This document shows positions 8,017 through 15,823 of a stretch of 64,000 nt of DNA, piece by piece. A program made the position numbers and the translations under genes. The DNA is from Amycolatopsis anabasis (GTDB lineage Bacteria > Actinomycetota > Actinomycetes > Mycobacteriales > Pseudonocardiaceae), in NCBI RefSeq assembly GCF_009765355.1, contig NZ_VTHK01000049.1, positions 1 through 64,000 on the forward strand. The letters are read 5' to 3'. The stretch's first letter is position 1, and each line of letters opens with the position of its first letter. The notes below the pieces were generated by a model, which saw nothing but the letters and a program-made list of their open reading frames with translations, was not told the origin of the DNA and did no database searches.

Positions 8017-8334
8017 ATGGCATGGACTGAACCGCACAGCGCGGGCCGACGGGTCCGGTACTACCGCCCGGGCGGCGGTGTCGGCACCGAGTCCGGGTTC
8101 GCCACTCCCGGCAGGCCGAGCGTGGTCTGCGGATATCGAGTACGGGTTGCGCAACAGTCCTACCGCGGCTGGCTCGTCGAGGACGACGTGCCCGACGGCC
8201 TGAGCCATGAACGCAGGGGCCATCGCCGCCTGGGTGCGGCGCCCGGGGCGCGTGGCATCTACTCACACGTCAACGAAGATTCTACGACAGCCACTGACAC
8301 CGCCTCCCGGAGTTTTAGAGAGGCACTAGTCTAA
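8017..8334 (+). pseudogene. Tyrosine recombinase (integrase) relic with large internal deletion
   Basis: A perfect ribosome binding site (GGAGGAG, 8004-8010) precedes ATG 8017. The N-terminus (MAWTEPHSAGRRVRYY, then PGGGVGTESGFAT) matches the arm-binding domain of actinobacterial phage-type integrases. A neighbouring frame then reads SADIEYGLRN, the expected continuation. The original frame ends with YRGWLVEDDVPDGLSHE and GARGIYSHV, the C-terminal box of such integrases with the region of the HxxR motif (His not kept) and the nucleophilic Tyr. Full-length members have roughly 380-450 residues; here only 105 codons remain, so the central catalytic part is deleted and small frameshifts surround the scar. 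It marks the region as an old integrated element and is not expected to be active. Confidence 0.55.
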
Positions 8335-8745
8335 TATCACTCGAATGTCTCTGGACTTGGCGTTGTCAAAGAACCCTTTAGCTTCCAAACTAGTCAGAAA
8401 TCTGTCAATCCAGTCGAATTCTTCTGGCGTCATCGATGGAGTGGTGGAGGCCGCCTGCTTTTCGTGCTTGTATGATTCCGGATCGGTCGCGACGTCTTGC
8501 GCTTCCTGATCATCGTCGCTTCCGTGCGCCCATTGCTTCGGTGCTGGTGTTGACGCGTCATGCGTGCTCGCTGCGGCACCAGGTGACCGGTCGGTGGGTT
8601 TAGGCTCGCCACGTGGCTTCGTTCGCCTTGCGGCTGTCTGAGGCGCTTGTTGCCCATCTACGGCACGGATCGGACCAGCGGAGCGCGGAGAGTCTCCGGG
8701 GGCCGTAGGGCGTGCCCTGCTCGCCATCCGGCCCCACCCCCTCAC
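8326..8745 (-). CDS. Hypothetical protein with disordered N-terminus and helical C-terminus
   Basis: A 139-codon frame starts at GTG 8745 or at an internal ATG a few codons later. The first 90 residues are Pro/Ala/Thr/Ser-rich and probably disordered. The last 40 (around PEEFDWIDRFLTSLEAKGFF) look like a genuine amphipathic helix followed by a strand, with more AT-rich codons. I do not recognise it, and no clear ribosome binding site supports the start. It converges on, and overlaps by 9 bp, the integrase relic. It may be the C-terminal part of a larger lost gene. Confidence 0.35.
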   Translation of the reverse strand: MRGWGRMASRARPTAPGDSPRSAGPIRAVDGQQAPQTAARRTKPRGEPKPTDRSPGAAASTHDASTPAPKQWAHGSDDDQEAQDVATDPESYKHEKQAASTTPSMTPEEFDWIDRFLTSLEAKGFFDNAKSRDIRVILD

Positions 8746-8769
8746 TACGCGGGGAGTCGCCGCGTAGTG
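8743..8769. repeat. Perfect 10-bp hairpin
   Basis: CACTACGCGG (8743-8752) pairs exactly with CCGCGTAGTG (8760-8769) around a 7-nt loop. It covers the proposed start of the minus-strand hypothetical gene. It could be a terminator for something read from the right or a translational hairpin. Confidence 0.4.
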
Positions 8770-9275
8770 TCTCCGAATCTTCTTTCCGGGGGGTTTCAGC
8801 GCCGCGTGGGGTGCGGGGGTTGTGCCGCCCCGTTGGGTGTTTTCCCGGGTCGGGTGGCGGGAAAAAACTCCCGGTTCCCCGGTGTCTCCATGTGCGTGCC
8901 TGAGCCTCGCCGCACAGCATGTGCGACGATATCGACCAGTTGATCATACCATCCAAAGCGGAAGTACCTCTAGACAAGGTGTATAACGCGCTTGCGGAAT
9001 TCATCCCGACGCGGCGACAGTCGGCGTGCGTCGAGCGGACACGTGCAGAGCAACCGGGCTGACAAGGTCACACTTGACTCCGACGAGCGAGGACGCGCAC
9101 AGGGGACCCCGCGCGGCCAATCGGCTGCGGGATCCCGTGCATTCACGGCATAGCGTCGTCCTGGATGCTCCGTTCATCTGGACTCGCCGCCACCCTGTAC
9201 AGCGATGGCCACCACTGACCCGCACCGCCTGTGACCAGCGTATATGTGCGACTGGCTGTGCTTGTGTAACCGTGC
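8770..9275. other. Island edge: hairpin and scattered remnants
   Basis: Apart from a possible small gene at 8919-9062, nothing here looks like an intact gene. TTTTCCCG (8840-8847) and CGGGAAAA (8858-8865) form an 8-bp stem that could act as a terminator in either direction. The sequence changes to core-genome character near 9315, inside the truncated radical-SAM gene. Confidence 0.4.
8919..9062 (+). CDS. Small hypothetical protein, possibly the N-terminal piece of a lost gene
   Basis: ATG 8919 opens a 47-codon frame whose first 30 residues (MCDDIDQLIIPSKAEVPLDK, then VYNALAEFIP) look like a real folded N-terminus with acidic, helical character and balanced codon use. After about residue 30 the translation becomes Arg-rich and loses that character, suggesting a break near 9008. 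No function is recognisable. Confidence 0.3.
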   Translation: MCDDIDQLIIPSKAEVPLDKVYNALAEFIPTRRQSACVERTRAEQPG

Positions 9276-10166
9276 ATGGAAGGTTCCGTAAGTGTGTGTG
9301 CTTGCGCTGACCACAACTGCTTCGCCCGCAACACGCACACCTACCTCGACTTCGACGCGGGCCGGGATTTCGACACCCAGGTCGTGGTCAAGGTCAACGC
9401 GCCGGAGGTGCTCACGGCGCAGCTGCGCAAACCGAGCTGGACCCGGGAGCACGTGGCCATGGGCACGAACACCGATCCGTACCAGCGGGCCGAGGGGCGG
9501 TACCAGCTCATGCCGCGCATCATCCGGGCGCTCGCCGACTCCGGCACGCCGTTCTCCATCCTCACCAAGGGCACGGTGCTCACCCGGGACCTGCCGTTGC
9601 TGGAGTCGGCGCACCGGGACGTGTCCGTCGGGCTGGGCGTTTCGATCGCCCTGCTCGACCGCGATCTGCAGCGCCGGCTCGAGCCGGGGACGCCGAGCCC
9701 GCAGGCGCGGCTGGAACTGGTGCGCCGGGTCCGCGAGGCCGGGCTGCCGTGCGGGGTGATGATCGCGCCCGTCCTGCCCGGGCTAACCGATTCGCTCGAG
9801 GCGCTGGACGGGCTGATCGCCGCGATCGCCGACGCGGGGGCCACCGGGGTCACCGTCCTGCCGCTGCACCTGCGCCCCGGGACCCGCGAGTGGTTCGCGC
9901 GGTGGCTGGCCGCCGAGTATCCGCACCTGGTGCCGCGGTACCGGGAGCTCTACGCGCGGGGGAGTTATGTCACCCGGGCGTACCGGAACTGGCTGTCCGC
10001 GCGGGTGGCCCCGCTGGTGCGGCGGCACGGCCTGGCCCCGCGGGCGGACAGCCAGGACGGCGGCCTGCCCGGGGACGAGGAGGGCGCCTGGCCCGAGGGC
10101 GCCATCCCGGCCCAGCGCACCGGTGAGGAGGTGAAGCCCCGGCCCGAACAACTCCCACTCCTCTAG
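9276..10166 (+). pseudogene. 5'-truncated radical SAM protein (Rv2578c type)
   Basis: From about 9315 the translation matches the Rv2578c family: CFARNTHTYLDFDAGRDFDT, then ALGTNTDPYQRAEGRY-like and SILTKGT motifs through to a typical C-terminus. Family members begin with about 70 further residues and carry the iron-sulfur motif CTHACxYC immediately before FAR. Here that motif reads C-ACA-D-HN-C: the second Cys is Asp, and everything upstream is unrelated sequence without a ribosome binding site. Residues upstream of CFARN therefore seem to come from the neighbouring island, and the gene cannot bind the normal cluster. The break marks the junction between accessory and core DNA. A perfect terminator follows at 10176-10205. 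Confidence 0.7.
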
Positions 10167-10175
10167 GCCGGAGTC

Positions 10176-10205
10176 CCTGCCGGGAGTGCCGCCACTTCCG
10201 GCAGG
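10176..10205 (+). terminator. Hairpin terminator before aspS
   Basis: CCTGCCGGGAGTG (10176-10188) pairs with CACTTCCGGCAGG (10193-10205) around a 4-nt loop, a 13-bp stem with one G-U pair. It lies between the radical-SAM remnant and the aspS leader. Confidence 0.6.
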
Positions 10206-10316
10206 CGTGTCGCGGGGAAACCTGGTGGACTCGCCCCCGGGTGGGTTCGTTAGCCTTTATCGTCGGCAAATTCGCTGCTGACGCACGCGACCACCAGTTC
10301 GAGAGGATCCTCCGCA

Positions 10317-12083
10317 GTGCTTCGCACCCACAACGCCGGCACCCTGCGTGCCGAGCACGTCGGCCAGACCGTCACGCTCACCGGATGGGTGGCGCGGCGG
10401 CGCGATCACGGCGGGGTCATCTTCATCGATCTGCGGGATGCGAGCGGCGTGGCCCAGGTCGTCTTCCGCGAGGGCGAGATGGCCGAGCGCGCGCACCAGC
10501 TCCGCTCCGAGTTCTGCGTCCGGGTGGTCGGCGAGGTCGCGCAGCGGCCCGCGGGCAACGAGAACGCCGAGATCCCGACCGGCGCGATCGAGGTCCTGGT
10601 CACCGAGCTGGAGGTGCTGGCCGAGGCGGCAGTGCTGCCGTTCCCGATCGACGACCGGGTCGACGTCGGCGAGGAGGTGCGGCTCAAGCACCGCTACCTC
10701 GACCTGCGGCGCAACGGCCCGGCGAAGGCCATGCGGCTGCGCAGCGAGGTCAACCGGGTCGCCCGGGAGGTGCTGCACGCGCAGGACTTCGTCGAGGTCG
10801 AGACCCCGACGATGACCCGCTCCACCCCGGAGGGCGCGCGGGACTTCGTGGTGCCCGCCCGCCTGCGCCCCGGTTCCTGGTACGCCCTGCCGCAGTCGCC
10901 GCAGTTGTTCAAGCAGCTGCTCATGGTCGGCGGACTGGAGCGGTACTACCAGATCGCGCGCTGCTACCGGGACGAGGACTTCCGCGCCGACCGGCAGCCG
11001 GAGTTCACCCAGCTCGACATCGAGATGAGCTTCGTCGACCAGGACGACGTGATCGCCCTCGGCGAGGACATCGTGAAGGCGCTGTGGAAGCTGGTCGGCC
11101 ACGAGATCACCGGCCCGATCCGGCGCATCAGCTACGCCGAGGCGATGGCGAAGTACGGCTCGGACAAACCCGACCTGCGGTTCGACCTGGAGATCACCGA
11201 ACTCACCGAGTTCTTCGCCGACACCCCGTTCCGGGTCTTCCAGGCGCCGTATGTCGGCGCCGTGGTGATGCCCGGCGGTGGCAGCCAGGCGCGTCGCCAG
11301 CTCGACGCCTGGCAGGAGTGGGCCAAGCAGCGCGGCGCCAAGGGGCTGGCCTACGTGCTCATCGGCGAGGACGGCACGCTCGGCGGCCCGGTCGCCAAGA
11401 ACCTGTCCGAGCACGAGCGGGAGAACCTGGCCGCGGCGGTCGGGGCCAAGCCCGGCGACTGCGTGTTCTTCGCCGCCGACAAACCGAACGCGGCGCGCCA
11501 GCTGCTCGGGGCGGCCCGCGTGGAAATCGGCCACCGGCTCGGCCTGATCGACGAGAACGCCTGGTCGTTCGTGTGGGTGGTGGACTTCCCGCTGTTCGCG
11601 GCCGCCGACGAGGTCGACGACGTGACCGTCGGCGGTGGCAAGTGGACCGCGCTGCACCACGCGTTCACCTCGCCGACCCCGGACTGGATCGACAAGTTCG
11701 AATCCGACCCGGGCAACGCGCTGGCCTACGCCTACGACATCGTCTGCAACGGCAACGAGATCGGTGGCGGCTCGATCCGTATCCACCGGGCGGATGTGCA
11801 GAAGCGCGTTTTCGAGATCATGGGCCTGTCCGAAGAGGAAGCGCAGGAGAAGTTCGGCTTCCTGCTCGATGCCTTCCAGTTCGGACCGCCGCCGCACGGC
11901 GGGATCGCCTTCGGCTGGGACCGGATCACCATGCTGCTGGCCGGGGCGGACTCGCTGCGGGACGTGATCGCGTTCCCGAAGACCGGTGGCGGCTACGACC
12001 CGCTCACCGGCGCGCCCGCCCCGATCACCGCGGAACAGCGCAAGGAGGCGGGTGTCGACGCCAAGCCGGCACCCAAGGCGTGA
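10317..12083 (+). CDS. aspS: Aspartyl-tRNA synthetase, probably non-discriminating
   Basis: The 588-residue class II synthetase charges tRNA-Asp in the cytoplasm. It has an N-terminal OB-fold anticodon-binding domain (GWVARRRDHGGVIFIDLRD), class II motif 2 (RCYRDEDFRADRQPEFTQLD), a bacterial GAD insertion (about 270-420) and motif 3 (GWDRITMLLAG) near the C-terminus. GTG 10317 is chosen because it gives the normal MLRTHNAG start behind an AGAGGA. Residue 31 is His, as in non-discriminating bacterial AspRS that also charge tRNA-Asn for GatCAB, rather than the Leu of E. coli. That is inference from family knowledge. DUF389 follows after 9 bp. Confidence 0.97.
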   Translation: MLRTHNAGTLRAEHVGQTVTLTGWVARRRDHGGVIFIDLRDASGVAQVVFREGEMAERAHQLRSEFCVRVVGEVAQRPAGNENAEIPTGAIEVLVTELEVLAEAAVLPFPIDDRVDVGEEVRLKHRYLDLRRNGPAKAMRLRSEVNRVAREVLHAQDFVEVETPTMTRSTPEGARDFVVPARLRPGSWYALPQSPQLFKQLLMVGGLERYYQIARCYRDEDFRADRQPEFTQLDIEMSFVDQDDVIALGEDIVKALWKLVGHEITGPIRRISYAEAMAKYGSDKPDLRFDLEITELTEFFADTPFRVFQAPYVGAVVMPGGGSQARRQLDAWQEWAKQRGAKGLAYVLIGEDGTLGGPVAKNLSEHERENLAAAVGAKPGDCVFFAADKPNAARQLLGAARVEIGHRLGLIDENAWSFVWVVDFPLFAAADEVDDVTVGGGKWTALHHAFTSPTPDWIDKFESDPGNALAYAYDIVCNGNEIGGGSIRIHRADVQKRVFEIMGLSEEEAQEKFGFLLDAFQFGPPPHGGIAFGWDRITMLLAGADSLRDVIAFPKTGGGYDPLTGAPAPITAEQRKEAGVDAKPAPKA

Positions 12084-12092
12084 CGCGCGGCC

Positions 12093-13034
12093 GTGCTGCA
12101 TCTGCGGGCGGTGTGCCCGGAAGACAAAACCGAACAGGCCGTGGCGATCCTGCGCGCGCAGCCGGGCACCGCGCATCTCGCGGTGCACCGGGGCGCGGCG
12201 GTCGCCCCGGTCGGTGACCTGATCGAGGCGGACATCGCCCGCGAGGCGGCCGACGACATCATCGACGCGCTGTGCGAGCTGGAACTCGATCACACCGGCG
12301 GCATCACGCTGGAGACGATCGAGACCGCGCTGTCCGACGCGGCGGACCGGGCCGAGGAGGAGGCGCCGGGCGAGGGCGCGGACGCGGTCGTCTGGCAGGA
12401 GCTGGTGGGCAGGACGGGTGAAGAGGCCCGGCTGAACGTCACGTTCCTGTCCTTCCTGACGATCGCGTGCCTGCTCGCCGCGGTGGGCGTCGTCACCGAC
12501 TCGCCGGTGACCATCGTCGGGGCGATGGTCGTCGGGCCGGAATTCGGGCCGCTCGCCGCGGTGGCGGTCGGGCTGGTGCTGCGCCGGTGGGATCTGGTCG
12601 GCCGGGCGGCCGTGGCACTCGCCGTGGGGTTTCCGCTGGCGGTGGCGGTCACCGCCGGCGCCACCCTGCTCGGTGTGGCGACCGGTGTACTGGATGCCGG
12701 CGCGCTGCAAGGCGACCACCAGGTGGACTTCGTCTACAAGTTCGGGATTCCGTCACTCGTCGTGGCGCTGCTGGCCGGTGCCGCGGGCATGCTCGCGATG
12801 ACCTCGGCGAAATCGGCGGCGCTCGTCGGGGTGTTCATCTCGGTCACCACCGTGCCCGCCGCCGGGTATGTCGCGGTGGCCGCGGTGCTGGGGCAGTGGG
12901 ACCGGAGCGTGTACTCCCTCATCCAGCTGGTGATCAACCTCTTCGGAATCGTTATAGCTGCGGCCATTGTGCTGATGTTGCGCCGCCGGAAGCAACGCAG
13001 TGAGGGCGCCGAACGTCCGCTGTCACGCGGTTGA
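12093..13034 (+). CDS. DUF389 family membrane protein
   Basis: The 313-residue protein has an N-terminal soluble ferredoxin-like domain (about 1-85), a charged linker, then a DUF389 membrane core with about six hydrophobic helices starting at LSFLTIACLLAAVGVV and the family's conserved DSPVTIVGAMVVGPEFGPL segment. The tail is basic (RRRKQRSEG). It starts with GTG 9 bp after aspS and is likely co-transcribed. The biochemical function of DUF389 is not established; transport has been suggested for relatives. Confidence 0.88.
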   Translation: MLHLRAVCPEDKTEQAVAILRAQPGTAHLAVHRGAAVAPVGDLIEADIAREAADDIIDALCELELDHTGGITLETIETALSDAADRAEEEAPGEGADAVVWQELVGRTGEEARLNVTFLSFLTIACLLAAVGVVTDSPVTIVGAMVVGPEFGPLAAVAVGLVLRRWDLVGRAAVALAVGFPLAVAVTAGATLLGVATGVLDAGALQGDHQVDFVYKFGIPSLVVALLAGAAGMLAMTSAKSAALVGVFISVTTVPAAGYVAVAAVLGQWDRSVYSLIQLVINLFGIVIAAAIVLMLRRRKQRSEGAERPLSRG

Positions 13035-13101
13035 TCCCGGTGTGCACGCTCACGAGATCGCAGTAGTCATGGTTGCTCGCTCACGAGTAGGGTCGATGCC
13101 A

Positions 13102-14289
13102 ATGACCGTGGATACCTCCTCCGCCGACGATTCGACCGTCGGGGCTGGAGCCGGAATTCGTGCCGTCGAAGCGGCGGTTGAAGCAGGCGAGGCGGTGCTC
13201 GCGCACCGGTTCGGCAGCACGATCACCCTTGTCGATCCGGAGGACCTCGCCGGCAGCGGCCCGGCGACCGTGGTCCGCGCGCACATCGCCTCGTCCCCGT
13301 TCGCGCTGCCCCGCACGCTGGTGATCAAGCACTACCCGGTGGCGCCGCCGAAGGGCGAGGTCGATCCCTTCGCGCAGGAGGCCGTCAGTTACCAGCTGTT
13401 CACCGCGCTCTCGCCGGATGAGCGGATGTGCCCGGAACTGCTCGCACACGACGGAAAACTGCGTGTGCTGGTGATCGACGACCTGGGCCGGGCGCCGACC
13501 CTGCGGGACAAGCTGCGCGGATCCGACGCCCGGGGCGCCGAGCGGTCGCTGCTGTCCTGGGCCCGCTCGCTGGGCCGCCTGCACGCCAGCACGGCCAGCC
13601 GCGAGGCGGATTTCAACGCGTTGCTGCGCCGGCTCGGCGGGCCCGCGAAGGGCGACGACACCACACCGGTGGTCGCCTGCGCGCAGCTGCCCGCGCTGCT
13701 GGAGGAGACGCTCGGCGTGCGGACCTCGAACGCGGTCCGGCGGCGTGCGGAACGGTCCGCGGAACACGCCCGGTCCGCGTCCTACCGCGCGTTCAGCCCG
13801 GTCGATCTGAACCCGGACAACAACCTCGTCACCAGCGGCGGGGTGCGCTTCCTCGACTTCGAACGCGGCCGGGTGCGCAACGCGCTGGTCGACGCCGCGC
13901 ACCTGCGGGTTCCGTTCGTCTCCTGCGACAACCCGCTCGCCCTGCCCGCCGGGATGAGCGAGGCGATGGTCGCGGCCTGGCGGGCCGAGGTGGCCGGGGT
14001 GTGGCCCGCGCTCGCCGACGACACCGCGCTCGCCGAATACCTGCTGGACAGCCAGGTCCTCCAGGTGTGGCTCGCGACCTGGGAATCGTTGCCCACGCTC
14101 CCGCCCGGCCCGGGCTCGCCGCCGACCGGCCAGGCGGCCGCGCTGGTGTCCTGGTGGAGCGAACTCGGCAAGCACGCCGGGCACGCCGGCCTCGACGAAC
14201 TGGCCGAGCACAGCGCGGCGGTCGCCGGGGCGCTGGACGCCCGCTACGGCCCGGGACTGGAGCTGGCGCTTTACCCGGCGTTTCGTTAG
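13102..14289 (+). CDS. Phosphotransferase-fold (APH/choline kinase-like) protein
   Basis: ATG 13102 lies behind AGTAGGG and gives 395 residues; ATG 13096 is two codons upstream. The N-lobe has IKHYPV (Lys of the ATP site). The Brenner-type catalytic loop reads SPVDLNPDNNLV, keeping Asp and Asn but lacking the leading His-Gly, and the metal motif is LDFERG in place of IDxE/D. The fold is that of aminoglycoside phosphotransferases and related small-molecule kinases. The substrate cannot be told from sequence; antibiotic resistance is not implied. It is co-directional with aspS and DUF389. Confidence 0.75.
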   Translation: MTVDTSSADDSTVGAGAGIRAVEAAVEAGEAVLAHRFGSTITLVDPEDLAGSGPATVVRAHIASSPFALPRTLVIKHYPVAPPKGEVDPFAQEAVSYQLFTALSPDERMCPELLAHDGKLRVLVIDDLGRAPTLRDKLRGSDARGAERSLLSWARSLGRLHASTASREADFNALLRRLGGPAKGDDTTPVVACAQLPALLEETLGVRTSNAVRRRAERSAEHARSASYRAFSPVDLNPDNNLVTSGGVRFLDFERGRVRNALVDAAHLRVPFVSCDNPLALPAGMSEAMVAAWRAEVAGVWPALADDTALAEYLLDSQVLQVWLATWESLPTLPPGPGSPPTGQAAALVSWWSELGKHAGHAGLDELAEHSAAVAGALDARYGPGLELALYPAFR

Positions 14290-14380
14290 CCGACGACAAG
14301 CACCGAGGATTCGCCGAGGCGTCCTCACGACGTTACCCGGTCATCACCACGGGTGAGCCTGCGTACCCGATCGTTCCCCT

Positions 14381-15235
14381 GTGACCTTGGTGAGCGAGGA
14401 ATTCACTCAGGCCCTTGATCCCTCCGACCCCCCGCGCCTCGCGCGACGGCTGGTGGTGCTCGGCGACTCCACCGCGGTGGGGCTCGGCGACCCGCTGCCC
14501 GGCGGCGGCTGGCGCGGTGTGGGCCCGCTCGTCGCCGACGCCCTCGGGGTGCCCGCGGCGGGGTACCTGAACTGCTCGTTCACCGGGGCGCGCATGCGGT
14601 GCGTGCGGACCGAGCAGTTGCCCGCCGCGCTGGCCCACCGGCCCGAGGTCGCCGTCCTGGTCGTGGGCATGAACGACACCCTGCGGTCCGATTTCGACGC
14701 CGCGGAACTGGCCGCGGACCTCGACCACGTGGTGACCGAGCTGACCGCCGCCGGAACCACCGTGATCCCGGTCCGTTTTCACGACCACGGCAAGGTTTTC
14801 CGGCTGCCGGGTTCGCTGTACCGCGCGCTCAAGGGCCGCATCGACGAGCTCAACGGGGCCATCGACGAGGTGGTGGCCCGGCGTGCGGTGCCGTGCCTCG
14901 ATCTGTCGGTTGTGCCTGGGGCGTATGAACTTTCCGCGTGGAGTGTGGACCGCCTGCACCCCTCCGAACTCGGACATCGGTTGCTGGCCAAGGGTTTCAC
15001 CGAACTGCTGGCCGAGGCCGGGTTCGCGGTACCGTCCCCGGTGGATCTCGTCTGCTCCGGCGGGCGGCAGACCACCGCGGTGCATCACGTCGGATGGCTT
15101 GTGGTGAAAGGAATCCCGTGGCTGTGGCGGCGCGGGCGGGATCTGCTGCCCTACGCCGCCGGAATCATGCTGCGGTCCGCGTTCCGGGACGCCCCGGCCG
15201 CGCCGCCGCTAACCGAGCAGCGCGCGCACGAATAA
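14381..15235 (+). CDS. SGNH/GDSL-family hydrolase
   Basis: The 284-residue protein has the block I motif LGDSTAVGLGD (nucleophile Ser), a block III-like VGMNDT and a C-terminal DRLHPSELGH carrying the Asp and His of the triad. It lacks a signal peptide, so it is probably a cytoplasmic esterase or lipase acting on an unknown ester. GTG 14381 and GTG 14390 are both possible starts. Its last 27 bp overlap the convergent TetR gene. Confidence 0.85.
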   Translation: MTLVSEEFTQALDPSDPPRLARRLVVLGDSTAVGLGDPLPGGGWRGVGPLVADALGVPAAGYLNCSFTGARMRCVRTEQLPAALAHRPEVAVLVVGMNDTLRSDFDAAELAADLDHVVTELTAAGTTVIPVRFHDHGKVFRLPGSLYRALKGRIDELNGAIDEVVARRAVPCLDLSVVPGAYELSAWSVDRLHPSELGHRLLAKGFTELLAEAGFAVPSPVDLVCSGGRQTTAVHHVGWLVVKGIPWLWRRGRDLLPYAAGIMLRSAFRDAPAAPPLTEQRAHE

Positions 15236-15769
15236 CCGCAACTGCCGCTCCGGCGCGAAATCGGGCACCGGCATGGCGAGCTGGTGCAGCACCAGGCCGT
15301 CCAGGTAGTCCAGCAGCAGCCGCAGGTGCGCGTCGGGATCCGCCGAACCGGCCGCGACGAGTTGTTCGCGCAGCGGGGCCGCCGCATGCCCGGCCGCCGC
15401 CGCGAGCTGGTAGCGCAGCTGGTTGTCCCACGCGGCTTCCAGGAACAGCGCGTGCCGGGCCAGCGTCTGCGTGCGGGCGGGCCCGAGCAGGTGGTGCACG
15501 AACTCGGCCATGCCGTCCGCCAGCGCGTCCGGATCGCCCGGGGTGAGCGCGGCGGCCAGTTCCCGCGCTTGTTCCTGTTCCCGTTCGGCGACCCGGGCGA
15601 GCACCCCGGAGACCAGGGCGTCGCGGGTGCGGAAGTGGTTCGACGTGGTTCCGGCGGGCAGCCCGGCCTCGGCGTCGACCGCGCGGTGGGTGAGCCGCCG
15701 GGATCCCTGCGAGCCGAGCACGGTGACGGCCGCGTCGAGCACGCGCTCGCGGCGATTCGGTTCGGGCAC
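15209..15769 (-). CDS. TetR-family transcriptional regulator
   Basis: The 186-residue protein has an N-terminal TetR helix-turn-helix (about 5-50; AVTVLGSQGSRRLTHRAVDA then GLPAGTTSNHFRTRDAL) and a helical ligand domain with a TetR_C-like pattern. It is divergent from the flavin monooxygenase/nitroreductase pair, 54 bp away, and the intervening DNA holds a clean palindrome. The likely role is repression of that pair, relieved by a small-molecule ligand, as is usual for this arrangement. Confidence 0.9.
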   Translation of the reverse strand: MPEPNRRERVLDAAVTVLGSQGSRRLTHRAVDAEAGLPAGTTSNHFRTRDALVSGVLARVAEREQEQARELAAALTPGDPDALADGMAEFVHHLLGPARTQTLARHALFLEAAWDNQLRYQLAAAAGHAAAPLREQLVAAGSADPDAHLRLLLDYLDGLVLHQLAMPVPDFAPERQLRLFVRALLG

Positions 15770-15798
15770 GGAAGGCAGCGTAGAGCACTACGTTTCGG

Positions 15799-15812
15799 AC
15801 TACAAATGTAGT
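15799..15812. promoter_or_regulatory. Candidate TetR operator
   Basis: ACTACA-AA-TGTAGT is a perfect palindrome in the 54-bp divergent promoter region between the TetR gene and the FAD monooxygenase gene. A further ACTAC lies at 15787-15791, one turn upstream. Position and symmetry fit a TetR dimer site. Confidence 0.55.
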
Positions 15813-15823
15813 AGCCTGCTCGT

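Noticed and set aside
10241..12217. Long plus-strand Arg/Ala-rich frame over aspS, and the 820-codon frame on its minus strand
   Set aside because: Both are shadows of aspS, which has all class II motifs in the chosen frame.
13102..14289. Aminoglycoside-resistance kinase
   Set aside because: The fold is right, but the catalytic loop lacks the usual His-Gly-Asp and context is housekeeping; a resistance role is not supported.
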